Position numbers and translations under genes: made by a program. A DNA stretch of 64,000 nt from Gyrodactylus bullatarudis (Eukaryota; Platyhelminthes; Monogenea; Gyrodactylidea; Gyrodactylidae): positions 384,119 to 448,118 of the forward strand of contig SSNU01000039.1 of assembly GCA_012064415.1 (NCBI GenBank), read 5' to 3'. The notes below the pieces were generated by a model that saw nothing but the letters and a program-made list of their open reading frames with translations, searched no databases and had not been told where the DNA came from. Position 1 is the stretch's first letter; each line of letters begins with the position of its first letter. Shown piece after piece: positions 1 through 10,100 of this stretch.

Positions 1-826
1 TATCATGATCTTTGCCAAGAATTATGATAAGGCCAACGAATTGGCAGCTCTCATCAAGTCGAGAAGCGTGGAGAAGTACTATCTCTGTTCAGTTGAGGGT
101 AATTTCATTGAAAAATATGGTACAGAGGCCAAGGTTGTGGAGAAAGCGTTAGGCTCCCTATGTCCCAAGATGGGTTTACAATGGATAGACGAAGTTCATG
201 GAAAATCTGCTTTCACTGCCTTCAAGGGGATTGCCTATTCGAAAGAATTAGATGAGACTTTGGTCCTGTGTCGAATCTACACTGGTCGAACTCATCAAAT
301 TCGAATTCACCTCCAGTATTTGGGTTTTCCCATTAAAAATGACCCCCTTTATAATACGAAAGCATGGGGTCCTACCAAAGGCACCCTAGGACAATATACA
401 GAGCCGAAGGAACTATTGGTTGAAAACATTACCAAGGAACGATCAAAAGACCTCTACTACACCTATTTCGACCGAGACATTCCAAGTAGTGAAGGGCCAT
501 CTGAAAAAATTCCCAGGGATGAGTTCTACTGTCCGAATTGTGATGTTTGCAATCAAAAGACAAAGCCAATCGACCCGCCCAGAGATAATCTTATCCTTCG
601 ACTTCATAGTTATCACTACAAATTGCCAGACATGAAGTTTTCAGCCCTCCCCCTGCCACCATGGTCCGAGGAGTACACGAGAGAGTCTGGCCAAGAGGTC
701 ATCTTGTCCCTTATCGACAAATCAATCGAAGAGGACTTTGACAATATCCAGTTTGTAGATTCCGCTCTAGCATGCTCCACTTTGAGACATTCAAGTGGCG
801 ATGAAGAAGACACTCAAAACATGTAA
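1..826 (+). CDS. RPUSD2: RNA pseudouridine synthase, RPUSD2/Pus9 type (5' partial)
   Basis: RluA-family pseudouridine synthase, which isomerises uridine to pseudouridine in RNA. The reading frame is open from the first bases of the window, so the N-terminus, including the HRLD catalytic-aspartate motif, lies upstream; the first visible ATG (5) is internal. Visible family marks are the segment CRIYTGRTHQIRIHLQYLG (about residues 89-107), the following NDPLYNTKAWGP, and a C-terminal YCPNCDVC cysteine pair followed by LHSYHYK. That tail is typical of the RPUSD2/Pus9 branch rather than of RPUSD1, 3 or 4. The frame ends in TAA at 824-826. I see no canonical AATAAA within 100 bp downstream. The next gene (stop at 1576) is on the opposite strand and converges with it. 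Confidence 0.9.
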   Translation, partial: IMIFAKNYDKANELAALIKSRSVEKYYLCSVEGNFIEKYGTEAKVVEKALGSLCPKMGLQWIDEVHGKSAFTAFKGIAYSKELDETLVLCRIYTGRTHQIRIHLQYLGFPIKNDPLYNTKAWGPTKGTLGQYTEPKELLVENITKERSKDLYYTYFDRDIPSSEGPSEKIPRDEFYCPNCDVCNQKTKPIDPPRDNLILRLHSYHYKLPDMKFSALPLPPWSEEYTRESGQEVILSLIDKSIEEDFDNIQFVDSALACSTLRHSSGDEEDTQNM

Positions 827-1575
827 TTTCCTTGAACAATCAATAAGTTTTTTGATGCTCTCTATAATAATAGAATTTAAAAAATACTTTTTGTGCTTAT
901 TTTAGGTGTATAGTAGGCCTATCGTTGACACACTGGGAGTTTCTTGAGTTTCACAGCGCTACATTGACAATATATATATTTTTTCAACTTTGGTATACTC
1001 ATAACTAGGGCAACCAAATGCCTTTTTTGTCCATAGATTAATACAGGTGTATTAAGCCTGAAAATGTTATTAAAAAGTCTCCTGATAGCTTGGTTCACGA
1101 GTTGGGTATGCCTTTATTCATCCAAAAAAGACTTTTTTAGCCTTTTTGGATTTAATGGGTTAAAAACGGTTGTGATACAAATTCGTTTTGAAAAATTGAA
1201 CCAGTTCATATCCATACCATGCAAATTGGAATAGTTCACGGGTAAAATGTATTCAGATTAAGCGAAAATTTTTATCTGCCTCTTTTTCCAAATTTTTGCC
1301 TGAAAAAATGCCTTTTTTCATTCAATAAACTGTCTTTTTCTGGTTGTCCTACTCATAACTAACCTTATTTTGTATTTCCAATCCATAAAATTCATTAATC
1401 ATTTTGCTGAGTAATTCATAAATAATAAAGAATTCACCAGCAGAGTGTTTTTTTCACCAGAAATTTAAAATAGTTATGCAATCATTTTATTGTTTTCTTT
1501 TATTGATTTGGTATTGTGTAACAGTTTTGTGAGTGATTTCCTTCAAAAAATTTTTAAAAATAATGATAATTTTAC
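827..1575. other. A/T-rich intergenic spacer between convergent genes, with dispersed repeat
   Basis: No coding frame is visible. The part around 1010-1345 (a motif close to AACTAGGGCAACCAAATGCC, then many short poly-T runs) resembles 33005-33560, so it is probably a dispersed repeat. TTTATT motifs near 1486 and 1497 read as AATAAA on the minus strand and could serve the secreted-protein gene at 1576-2148. Confidence 0.5.
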
Positions 1576-2148
1576 TCAAAAGAAATCATTTTGATTGAGA
1601 AAAATATTGTAAGCATTAAACAAAATAATCATGAAAGCAATGAGACCGTTTGACTTGCCCTGACGAGAATTGTAACTTTCAACCAATTCTTCCAGAGTAC
1701 AACAATAGCCAACCTCGTTAACATAGCAGCAAACATATCTTTTAGTGTCATTCGGAGAGCTTGGACATAAAAATGAACTCTGATTTGAACTGATAGGTTG
1801 GTCCACGTATTGGCCTGAACAAGCGTTGAATTGGTCGTTGGTGTAAATCTGATCATAAGTATAGCCGTGATAACGAGCTGGGTTATACCAAATGTACCCG
1901 GAACTTGTCGGCTTGCTTAGCGTTGGCTTAAACTTGAATATTCGACTAGGCGAAGAAGAGATCCTATATCGATTTGAGAAGGATCTGGGCATTCGAGCGG
2001 GAGATCCGTAACGATGTGAGGCTCGAAATCTTCCCCCACTGCGAAATGAACTACGAAAGCGACCCGAGCTACCACTCCGACCAGAACGTGATGTCACTCG
2101 TTCCAGGAGGAGAAAAAAACCAAGAAAAAAGAGAAAAATCTTTCTCAT
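1576..2148 (-). CDS. small secreted/anchored Arg-Ser-Gly-rich, Cys-rich protein (unrecognised)
   Basis: Predicted 190 residues, apparently single exon. Residues 2-20 are a strong signal peptide (KIFLFFLGFFLLLERVTS). Residues 21-75 are low-complexity Arg/Ser/Gly/Phe repeats (RSGRSGSSGRF). Residues 108-155 carry six cysteines ending in YVCCYVNEVGYCC. A hydrophobic stretch near 168-183 (LIAFMIILFNAYNIFL) may be a membrane or GPI-anchor signal. The paired CC...CC just before a hydrophobic segment recalls Shisa/WBP1-like membrane adaptors, but the similarity is only in spacing. The ATG at 2148 gives the signal peptide; an ATG further upstream in the leader is out of frame. The gene lies 80 bp downstream of the PAK1IP1 stop on the same strand. 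An acceptor-like AAACTTTCAG (AG at 2204-2205) precedes its leader. Function unknown. Confidence 0.6.
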   Translation of the reverse strand: MRKIFLFFLGFFLLLERVTSRSGRSGSSGRFRSSFRSGGRFRASHRYGSPARMPRSFSNRYRISSSPSRIFKFKPTLSKPTSSGYIWYNPARYHGYTYDQIYTNDQFNACSGQYVDQPISSNQSSFLCPSSPNDTKRYVCCYVNEVGYCCTLEELVESYNSRQGKSNGLIAFMIILFNAYNIFLNQNDFF

Positions 2149-2228
2149 AAAAATTCAAATTTATAATTCCTCCAAGGACCATGGATTAAAAGAAGAAAAA
2201 AACCTGAAAGTTTAAAATCAAAAAAAAT

Positions 2229-3326
2229 TTATTTTTCTATCCCATCATTAGCGAGAAGAGGACAGAAGGAATTACTGTGCCAGTAAGCACAGGCTGTAGT
2301 GACTCTTGCATTGTACAGATCATAACTACCGATGAGAGTGACAGATTTGGAGAATGCTTCCTGATTGCAGTCTTCATCTGTAATAATATGATTTAAATTA
2401 ACTCGATAAGCTCGAATATATGAAGCTTCTGCATCAGTTGTAGATAATAGTAAAATTCTCGATAACGAATCATCGGGAAATTCGAGGGAGTGTAATGTTT
2501 TGACACGTTTCCCAGTCATGGTTAGACTACCACAATCGATTACATTCTTTTTTCCAAACTGACACAACAATAGACGACATTCCTTGCCTGTACTGAGAAC
2601 AATGAAGATTCTTTTGTCGTCTTCGTAGAGGATGGTGGGCATTGCTGTAAAAGTTTTCTCAAACTCTAATTCACTCATTAGATTGCCATCTTTGACGCGG
2701 ACTAAGTGGAAATACTTTTCCCAAGAAACCAAGTAAAACAATCCAGTTGGCGAGAAATTTATCTCTGAGGGCTTTTGAATCGAATTTTTAATATTGGAGA
2801 CGTAAGATTGTCTTCCATGCATTAAATCCCAAACGCGCAGCGTCTTATCGTCAGAAATTGAAAGGCAAACTTTATTTGATGGATGAATTGAGACAGAACG
2901 CACCCTCTCTGTGTGTCTTTTCATTGTCCGGACATTTTCAATTGCGATTTCAGCTGTCTCTGTATTGAGTAAGAATTTCCAGATAGAAACAGATCCGTCC
3001 TCTGATCCCGAGATAAAATGATAAACTGAGTCTTTTACAATTTCGGCCCACTTCAACGAGTTAACAATACCATTCTCAGTTTCAATACAGCCAATGTTCT
3101 GACGCAAAGATATTGAATACATTTGTATGATATCATCGCTAGATCCGGATATTACAAAATCATGAAAAACTGACAATGATTTAACTGATGAGGCATGAGC
3201 GTTTGGATCAACTAGCAAGGCTTTAAAGGAGGTTGGCGTTTTGAAATCTTTTTCCGGAGATAGGGAAAGACTGAAAATAGATCCGTCTAGAGTGCCAGCC
3301 GTAAAAATGATTGCTTTTTCATCCAT
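2229..3326 (-). CDS. PAK1IP1: PAK1-interacting protein 1 / Mak11-like WD40 protein
   Basis: Nucleolar WD-repeat protein. In other eukaryotes PAK1IP1/Mak11 acts in 60S ribosome biogenesis and binds PAK1. The 365-residue product has degenerate WD repeats. The diagnostic part is the third to fourth repeat: HTERVRSVSIHPSNKVCLSI, then SDDKTLRVWDLMHGR and YVSNIKNSIQKPSEINFSPTG, which matches the human order (SIHPSGKLALSV, DKTLRTWNLVEGR, IKNIKQNA). Preceding repeats show HASSVKSLSV and FISGSEDGSVSIWK. The start is the ATG at 3326; upstream in-frame codons run into a strong 3' splice site (TTTTTTGTTTCAG, AG at 3353-3354), so a 5' leader exon or trans-spliced leader is expected. The stop overlaps an AATAAA signal near 2229. 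It is divergent from DNAI4, with 146 bp between start codons. Confidence 0.87.
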   Translation of the reverse strand: MDEKAIIFTAGTLDGSIFSLSLSPEKDFKTPTSFKALLVDPNAHASSVKSLSVFHDFVISGSSDDIIQMYSISLRQNIGCIETENGIVNSLKWAEIVKDSVYHFISGSEDGSVSIWKFLLNTETAEIAIENVRTMKRHTERVRSVSIHPSNKVCLSISDDKTLRVWDLMHGRQSYVSNIKNSIQKPSEINFSPTGLFYLVSWEKYFHLVRVKDGNLMSELEFEKTFTAMPTILYEDDKRIFIVLSTGKECRLLLCQFGKKNVIDCGSLTMTGKRVKTLHSLEFPDDSLSRILLLSTTDAEASYIRAYRVNLNHIITDEDCNQEAFSKSVTLIGSYDLYNARVTTACAYWHSNSFCPLLANDGIEK

Positions 3327-3472
3327 CCCCAAATTTTCGTATTTCTCATCAACTGAAACAAAAAATCAGCATAGTTCCTAAACAACCTTTTTTTAATAAA
3401 ATAACAAAATATTGACTTGAATTCAAAATAATTCAATTAAATTGGACCAATTTATTATAAATTATTTATAAA
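3327..3472. promoter_or_regulatory. bidirectional promoter between PAK1IP1 and DNAI4
   Basis: The 146-bp A/T-rich interval separates two divergent start codons. On plus it ends in TTATAAATTATTTATAAA directly before the DNAI4 ATG. On minus it carries a poly-pyrimidine tract and CAG acceptor 26 nt upstream of the PAK1IP1 ATG. No separate promoter can be assigned to either gene, so shared promoter use is inferred from geometry only. Confidence 0.4.
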
Positions 3473-4184
3473 ATGGAAACTGGTAAAATTAAAAGCTTTC
3501 AAGAAATTCCAAAGCTTGTTAACAATGGTGTTGACATAACTCCTGTTCCTCTTACACCGCGAGTTCTCAAGTCTGATGAGGAACTTTTGGCTGATCTAGA
3601 AATGTCTAATCAACTTGTGTCTGGTTATGAAAAGAAGGAATCTTTCAACTCTGTAGTGACTGACGAGACTTCTACAGATAAATATGATTTCTTCTTTCGT
3701 CGTAGTATATATGTATCTCAGAAATCTGAGAGAGATTTCAAGAATTTATTGACCTCAGATGATCATGATTCCATTGAGTTCACCCTAGAAGATTCTGGCG
3801 TAATTGTATTCTTTGAGCGTAATGAAAGCTACATAATTTGCAATGATCAGGAAGAGAAAGATAATCTCGTTGACATAGAAGAGACTATTGCAAAAGATTC
3901 TCAAGTCATTTTAACCTTGGATCGATCGATTATGACTTTTGACGAGATGCTACAATCAGTTGGTGTACTGACTACAGGCGTTTATGATGCTAGCATTGGC
4001 GTGCAATGCAATTCCTGGATGATTCATGATTCTTTTCTCAATGAAGACTCCTACGATGATGATAGTTCAATCACTGACACAAAATGTCAAGGGAATGATA
4101 CCGGCAGATTAACCCTATTTATGGAAAGAGCTCTTGATATTGGGAGTAATTTTGAAAAGTTATATATCCCAAAAGAAACATCTG
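3473..4184 (+). CDS. DNAI4: DNAI4 exon 1
   Basis: N-terminal 237 codons plus one base. It holds the conserved [12 protein letters not shown] and [12 protein letters not shown] blocks and an acidic Asp/Glu-rich stretch. The frame hits TAG at 4187, but the GT at 4185-4186 splices before it, phase 1, to AG at 4266-4267. Confidence 0.85.
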
Positions 4185-7100
4185 GTTAGCTCCCCATCTA
4201 TATTTTTAATAATATTTAAATGTTGATTTCTACTTAGAAGTAGTTATATTATAATTTTATAAATTAGAATACAGCCTTCAGAAAGATCTCGTCTGGAAGC
4301 CTATCCAGAGAAGCGACACCCCAACAAAAAGTATAGCTGGCCCTGAAGCGACTGACACTTCGCTAGAGAAAGCTGGTGATGCAGCTAGAGGGTTGAGTTC
4401 GTCCAATATTTCAATGCAACTAGATGTTAATGCCTCTGAAAAGTTGAAATTTTTATGGAAATTCCATTGTTCTGCATCAAAAGTAAGTCGGAAATAATTG
4501 AAATTTCAAAAAAATAGAATCTTCCTGTCTCCTGTATGTCTTGGTGTCCATTCAATTCAGACATTTTGGCTGTTGGTCATGGATCCTTGAATGTAGAACG
4601 TCAGAATAATCCTGGCTTTTTGTTTCTTTGGTCTCTGAAGAATACAACGCTCCCAGAGAAGGAGTATTCTTTTGCCTGTAGTGTCACTGCTCTGGCATGG
4701 TCTAAAACAAAATTCAGTATAATCGCTATTGGACTATTAGATGGCAGTATCAACATATTTAATATATCTCTTCCAACAAAAGCACCAGTTATCTCGGCAC
4801 ATTGTCCAGACAAGTCAATTATCAAGTAATTTTTAAGTAAAAATAAAGTAAGTATATTATCATACTTGGGCAGTGGAAAAGGATTTTTATAATGTCTGAT
4901 TTATTAGCTGGTTTAAATTCCAAATTATACTCGTTTTAAAACAATTTTCTTATTGTTTCTACTGTTACACATCCCAAAAGGAAGCTGATACATCCGGTAA
5001 AATCTGACACCTACTTAAATCTCTTTGGAAATTTGACTTTAAACTCTAAATAATACCTCGGTCCTGGGGCTAACTCATTTGCAATTTGGAGGCAGGAAGA
5101 GAATCTTGAGGTTATTTTTTTGTTATTAGGAGGCGTTTTTATAAACTTGGAATCTTGTGTCCTTATTTTTATCTATTCAGATTCAGAGTTGAGACTCATT
5201 GTTTGTTTTGGCTCTATCAGCAGGGAAGAAAATCGTGAAGTTTTTTTTTGTTAGACAAATTTATTTATTGATAAAAAAATATAAAATGTAGATCTGTTCA
5301 TAATTGTCAAAATTTATTAAATAATGCATCTAGTTTTTCAGGCAAAGTAATTCGTAAAATATAAAAAAAATAAAAAATACCAAGAAATTTGTTAATCATC
5401 TGCTTTTTGAAGATGAGAAGGGAAATAGAATAATCCAGAGATTGTTAATTTTAGATTAGTAAGGTTCTCATAATCACCTAATTCGTATTTTGAGTAAATA
5501 GTATTAAAAGTAGACAAAAAAAATTAGTTTAAAATTTTTCCTTACGGAAATAATGGCTACCTTTGCTTTTTTTACTACAAAGGCATATCTGCGTACCCAG
5601 AGTGGTTGAAGGCCTGAGACAGAGATGAGTGGATTATAAGAGTCTAGGTGAGGGTAAATAGAATGTAAGATCCTTTCAATTTCCAAACATTGGGAATTAT
5701 TAATTTTAGGTAAGATTGGAAAGATATAATCAAAGAGAAGAAGGATAAGTGATTTATAAGCTTTTGATCTTACATTAGACGAAAAAAAAAATTTTTATTG
5801 TAAAAATATGGGAAAAACTAGGTAGACTATTTTTAAGTTAGATCTGATACTGAAACCAAGGACTGAAGTAAAGGAGACAATTTCTCTAGGAAGTAGAAAC
5901 GACTTCATTGAGGGAGACCAGATCGGAGCATAATTTTGAATTTATCTCTATTGATATAGAGCCCCATGGCCTCAAGGGAATATTTGAGAAGGGAGAAGTT
6001 GTGATTTATTTTAATAATTTTAAGTGTGTTATTTACTTTAGAGATGAATTTTTAAAAATTATTTTCATCAAAAAAAGTCATAATTTGATTGTGAATAGCT
6101 TTCTAAGGCAAATAATCTAAGCCTAAGATGAGATATACTACTATGGTTGGAAAGAAAAGTTTATGAGCTATCCGATGGTATAATTTAAATTGAATATCCA
6201 AATATTCCACTGTCCAAATATGTTTATATTCTTACTCTGAAGTAGTCAGACATTTGCTGAATCTAAATAAAACGGTGTGGACGCAAATTCAAATTTTTCT
6301 TGATGAAAAAACTGATTTTATTAGAGATCTAATCTGGGTTGAAAAGAGTCATATAATCCAGGCAGCAGAGAATCCTGATGAACCATTGGGTGATAGTCTC
6401 TCATTTCGGAGTCCCAGACGCATGACACTCTCCTCGACATATCGTAACAATTTCATGGGCTCTGATCGTGATGTTCTCTCCATGATTAGCGGTTGTGATG
6501 GGGAAACCTTGTATTCCTTGAGCTCTAACGGGATGATTGTCTTGTGGAAGATGGACAAAGAATTCTATTGTCAGAGTTTGTTTAACATTTCCCAAACTAA
6601 TCAAACTGATCCTCATTGTACCATTTGAGCTTCCCCAATTTTGAGCTCGTTTTCCAAGTCTTATTTTCTTTCTAATATATAATAGGCATATTAGAGAGAA
6701 ACTCAAGGTAAAATTTCATCAACAAACTTTAACGTTGTTCGCTTCCTACCTGACCTAATGTTTTCTTGTATTGGCTTGTATTGGTCTATCTGTAAAAAAA
6801 GACAGAGTGTGTAGTATTTCTTAAAGAATAAGGATTATAATAGTTTTAGTGATTATTATAATAATCAGAATTATTAGATTAACAACTCTGATAATTAGGG
6901 TCTCAAAAAATTACTAATTGGTTAATTTTTATTCTAGGCAAAGGACTGACCAAGTTTTGATAATCTGAAGAAAATATCCACTCATCTAATCCCATTTTAA
7001 CGATAGCTAGCTGGTACTATTTATGTATTAAATTGTTGCTACTTTTTTGTAAAATTTTTAAATTCTAATAGTAAACGAAAGATTCGAACTTTTTCTGAAT

Positions 7101-10100
7101 TGATAACTAAATTCCTGATATAGAGCTTTCATCGTGTAAGCAGCTAGATCGAAGCTCTGTACTATGTTGGAAAATATTCCTTTAAGAATTCAAAAAAGAA
7201 TTTAGTATTTGGAACGGTCATTTTCTTTCATGAAACAATGTTTATCTCAAATCAGAAGTTTTGGTAACACTTGGAAAACATTTCAGCAAAAAATTTTATT
7301 TAGGGGTGGAGGATTGTGCTAACAAATCAGATTTGAGTGGGTATTCTTATGTGCAAAACACCTAGAGCAATTAAAGTTCAGGATTTTTTGTTTAGAATTT
7401 GTTCCAATTAGTTCGTGTAACTAGTGGAAATTTCATTGATAAGAATTGCTGGGAGGGTTGAAATTTTCCAGTACATACATAACAAATCATTATTCGGGGC
7501 AGCAAGATTTCCAAACATTTGTTCTCTATCGCTTTTCGTTGAAGAAATGCTCCTAGATTGCCTCAGATATTCGATGGTGGTGATAACGTTGATCAAGATA
7601 ACAGCTTATTTAACATTTAAGTGTTTATCGTATACAATTGAGCATGTAAATGTGATAAATTTGATGAATATTAGGTATATACAAGCTGTGATTGTCCCCT
7701 TCCTGATTGCTCTAGGTGTTTTGCACATAAAAATACCCACTCAAATCTGATTCGTTAGCACAATCCTCCACCCCTAAATAAAATTTTTCGCTGAAATGTT
7801 TTCCAAGTGTTACCGAAGTTTTTATGAAACATGATTTAAAGACTTCAAAATTATGCAAAAATTTACGGTAAAGTACTATTTTTCAGTTTATGTTATACAA
7901 TTTTTAGTAATAATTTTGACGCCCTATTGATAATTTATTATTTATTTACCAAAGAGAAATTAAGATAGGAATATAAAACATTTCGATTACCTTGAGAAAA
8001 ACAGTTAACGATTATCGATATGACAGAAAATAACGATAAGTCATATTTTTCATTGAGAATGTTATTTTGGTAAGAAATGCTTTTAAAATTATTACATTTC
8101 AAAATAAATACAGATGAAATTAACTTTAAATTTGCAATTACAGTCTAAATTTAATTAATTTATTTTGCCTGTCCTAGTCATTCTATCACTAAAACAAGTG
8201 AGAAATAACCTAATTGATGAAACATTGAAGGAACCCAAGAATGACAAATTCCAAGAAGGTCTTATTTCATCCGATGCTAAAACTTCAACCATGACCTTCC
8301 ACCCAAGTGACTCGAATATCTACCTCATTGGTACTGATGACGGAATCATTCACAAGTGTTCAGTTTCCTTTAAGGAGAGCTCAATTAAAACATTTCATGG
8401 TCATACTGTAAGTAGAATTATAAATAAACAAATGAAAAAGATATTTCCCTAGTAATTTATGTTTTTCAATTCATAGTAACTAATTTATTTGTAATTTTCA
8501 ACTGGTCTCAACAGATTCATTACATGTTTCTTGTTTATTTACACATTGTTAAATCAATCATTTTCATTCATTAGCTATAACTACTGGGCATCCAAAAAGA
8601 ATCATATTTTGGTGATTATTATCTCATAAAATAATCACTGAAAATATTCGTTTTAATGCTCAAATTAAGGAAAAAGTTGAAATATATATTAAAATATTTT
8701 TCAAAAGAAAAACTCTAGTCAGAATCATTGGTCATCCAAACCTTTTGACGGTGATCATATTCACACGCCTTCTTCAGTGATACGAGGAGCTCATCAAACA
8801 CTAAATACTATAGATATACTTTCATGATCTCATACCTGTCAATTTATTCTGATAAGAAAATCCAACTTTTAGTGGCAATAATAGTCAATTCTTCAGTTGA
8901 ACCTAACAGTTGTAAGGAAAGATTGTTAAAAACTTGACAAAATTCGGCTCTAAATTAAATTGGCATAAACCTACTCTCTAATATTCGAGTAAAATGAATC
9001 GGGAACTTAAGTCTACGAATTAACATGAGATTTATAAAGTTCCAAGATGTTCAATTTGTAAAGTTTTTATTCCTGCAGTTTTTCCCTGCAATGTAAAAGG
9101 TCTTTTGCCTCTTGAAGAAACGAAATTGCATCCAAAATCATGCAAATGTTAAAGAAATACTCATATACAGTCAATCACCAAGAGAGTTTAAGGAATAGTG
9201 GAATCAAAAATCAGACGTAGAGTTGAAAGAATAGTGGAATGCTATGGTCTTTTCGATGGTATATAACGTAAATTCATACCCTCACACACATCCATGTATT
9301 TCACTCAGGGTCTCAACATTGTAGTATAGGAAGAGTAATTAAGTCATATGAATAGTACCAAGTAATTAGCAGGAAAGGGTCTAACTGTGTTTTCTCATAA
9401 TAAAAATCGATAATGATTTTTCTCTGATCTTTTCAATCAACTCATTTCATTTTTCAATCAAATTTGGAATTAACCAAACATCAAATTGTTTATTATTATT
9501 TGTTGAGATAGAAGGCTAATTCTTATTGTATAACATGTCTTAGATTCTGAATTTTGAAAATAAATCCTGAAGAACCTTCTCATTATTTTTTGTTCAAAGT
9601 TCGAAAAAATGGGATCTTGGCGCAAAATGAGAATTTGAGAAATGACTATATTTTTCATAGAAATAATTTTTTTCAGAATTGTTTTTTCTTCAAATGTTAA
9701 AAGTGGGCAACATGAATAGGATTCCAAAAAATCTTTAACAAATTCGAATTCTTGATGAAGAAATCGAGATTTCTGTAATAACCATTGATTCCCAACTTCA
9801 TATCAATTAGCTTTATATAGAGCCAGTCTCAGGAAATGGTTAACCAAATCAATCTTACTTATTCTACAGGGCTCAATTAATATGCTTTCCTGGAATAATT
9901 TCAATCATGATATATTCGCCTCATGCTCCTCTGATTGGACAATACGCGTTTGGAATTTAGATGAGTCTGAAGCAATCACTTGTATTCTGGTAGGAACTGT
10001 AAGTCTTTTTATTAATAATTTAATCTCTATAATTGTATTGTTATTTTATTGAATAACAATCTACTTGCACTGTGTTCGAATATTAACAAATCATTCTTAT

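Noticed and set aside
6401..6706. 101-codon minus frame opposite DNAI4 exon 4
   Set aside because: It overlaps a well-supported plus exon in antisense and has no family features; a shadow frame.
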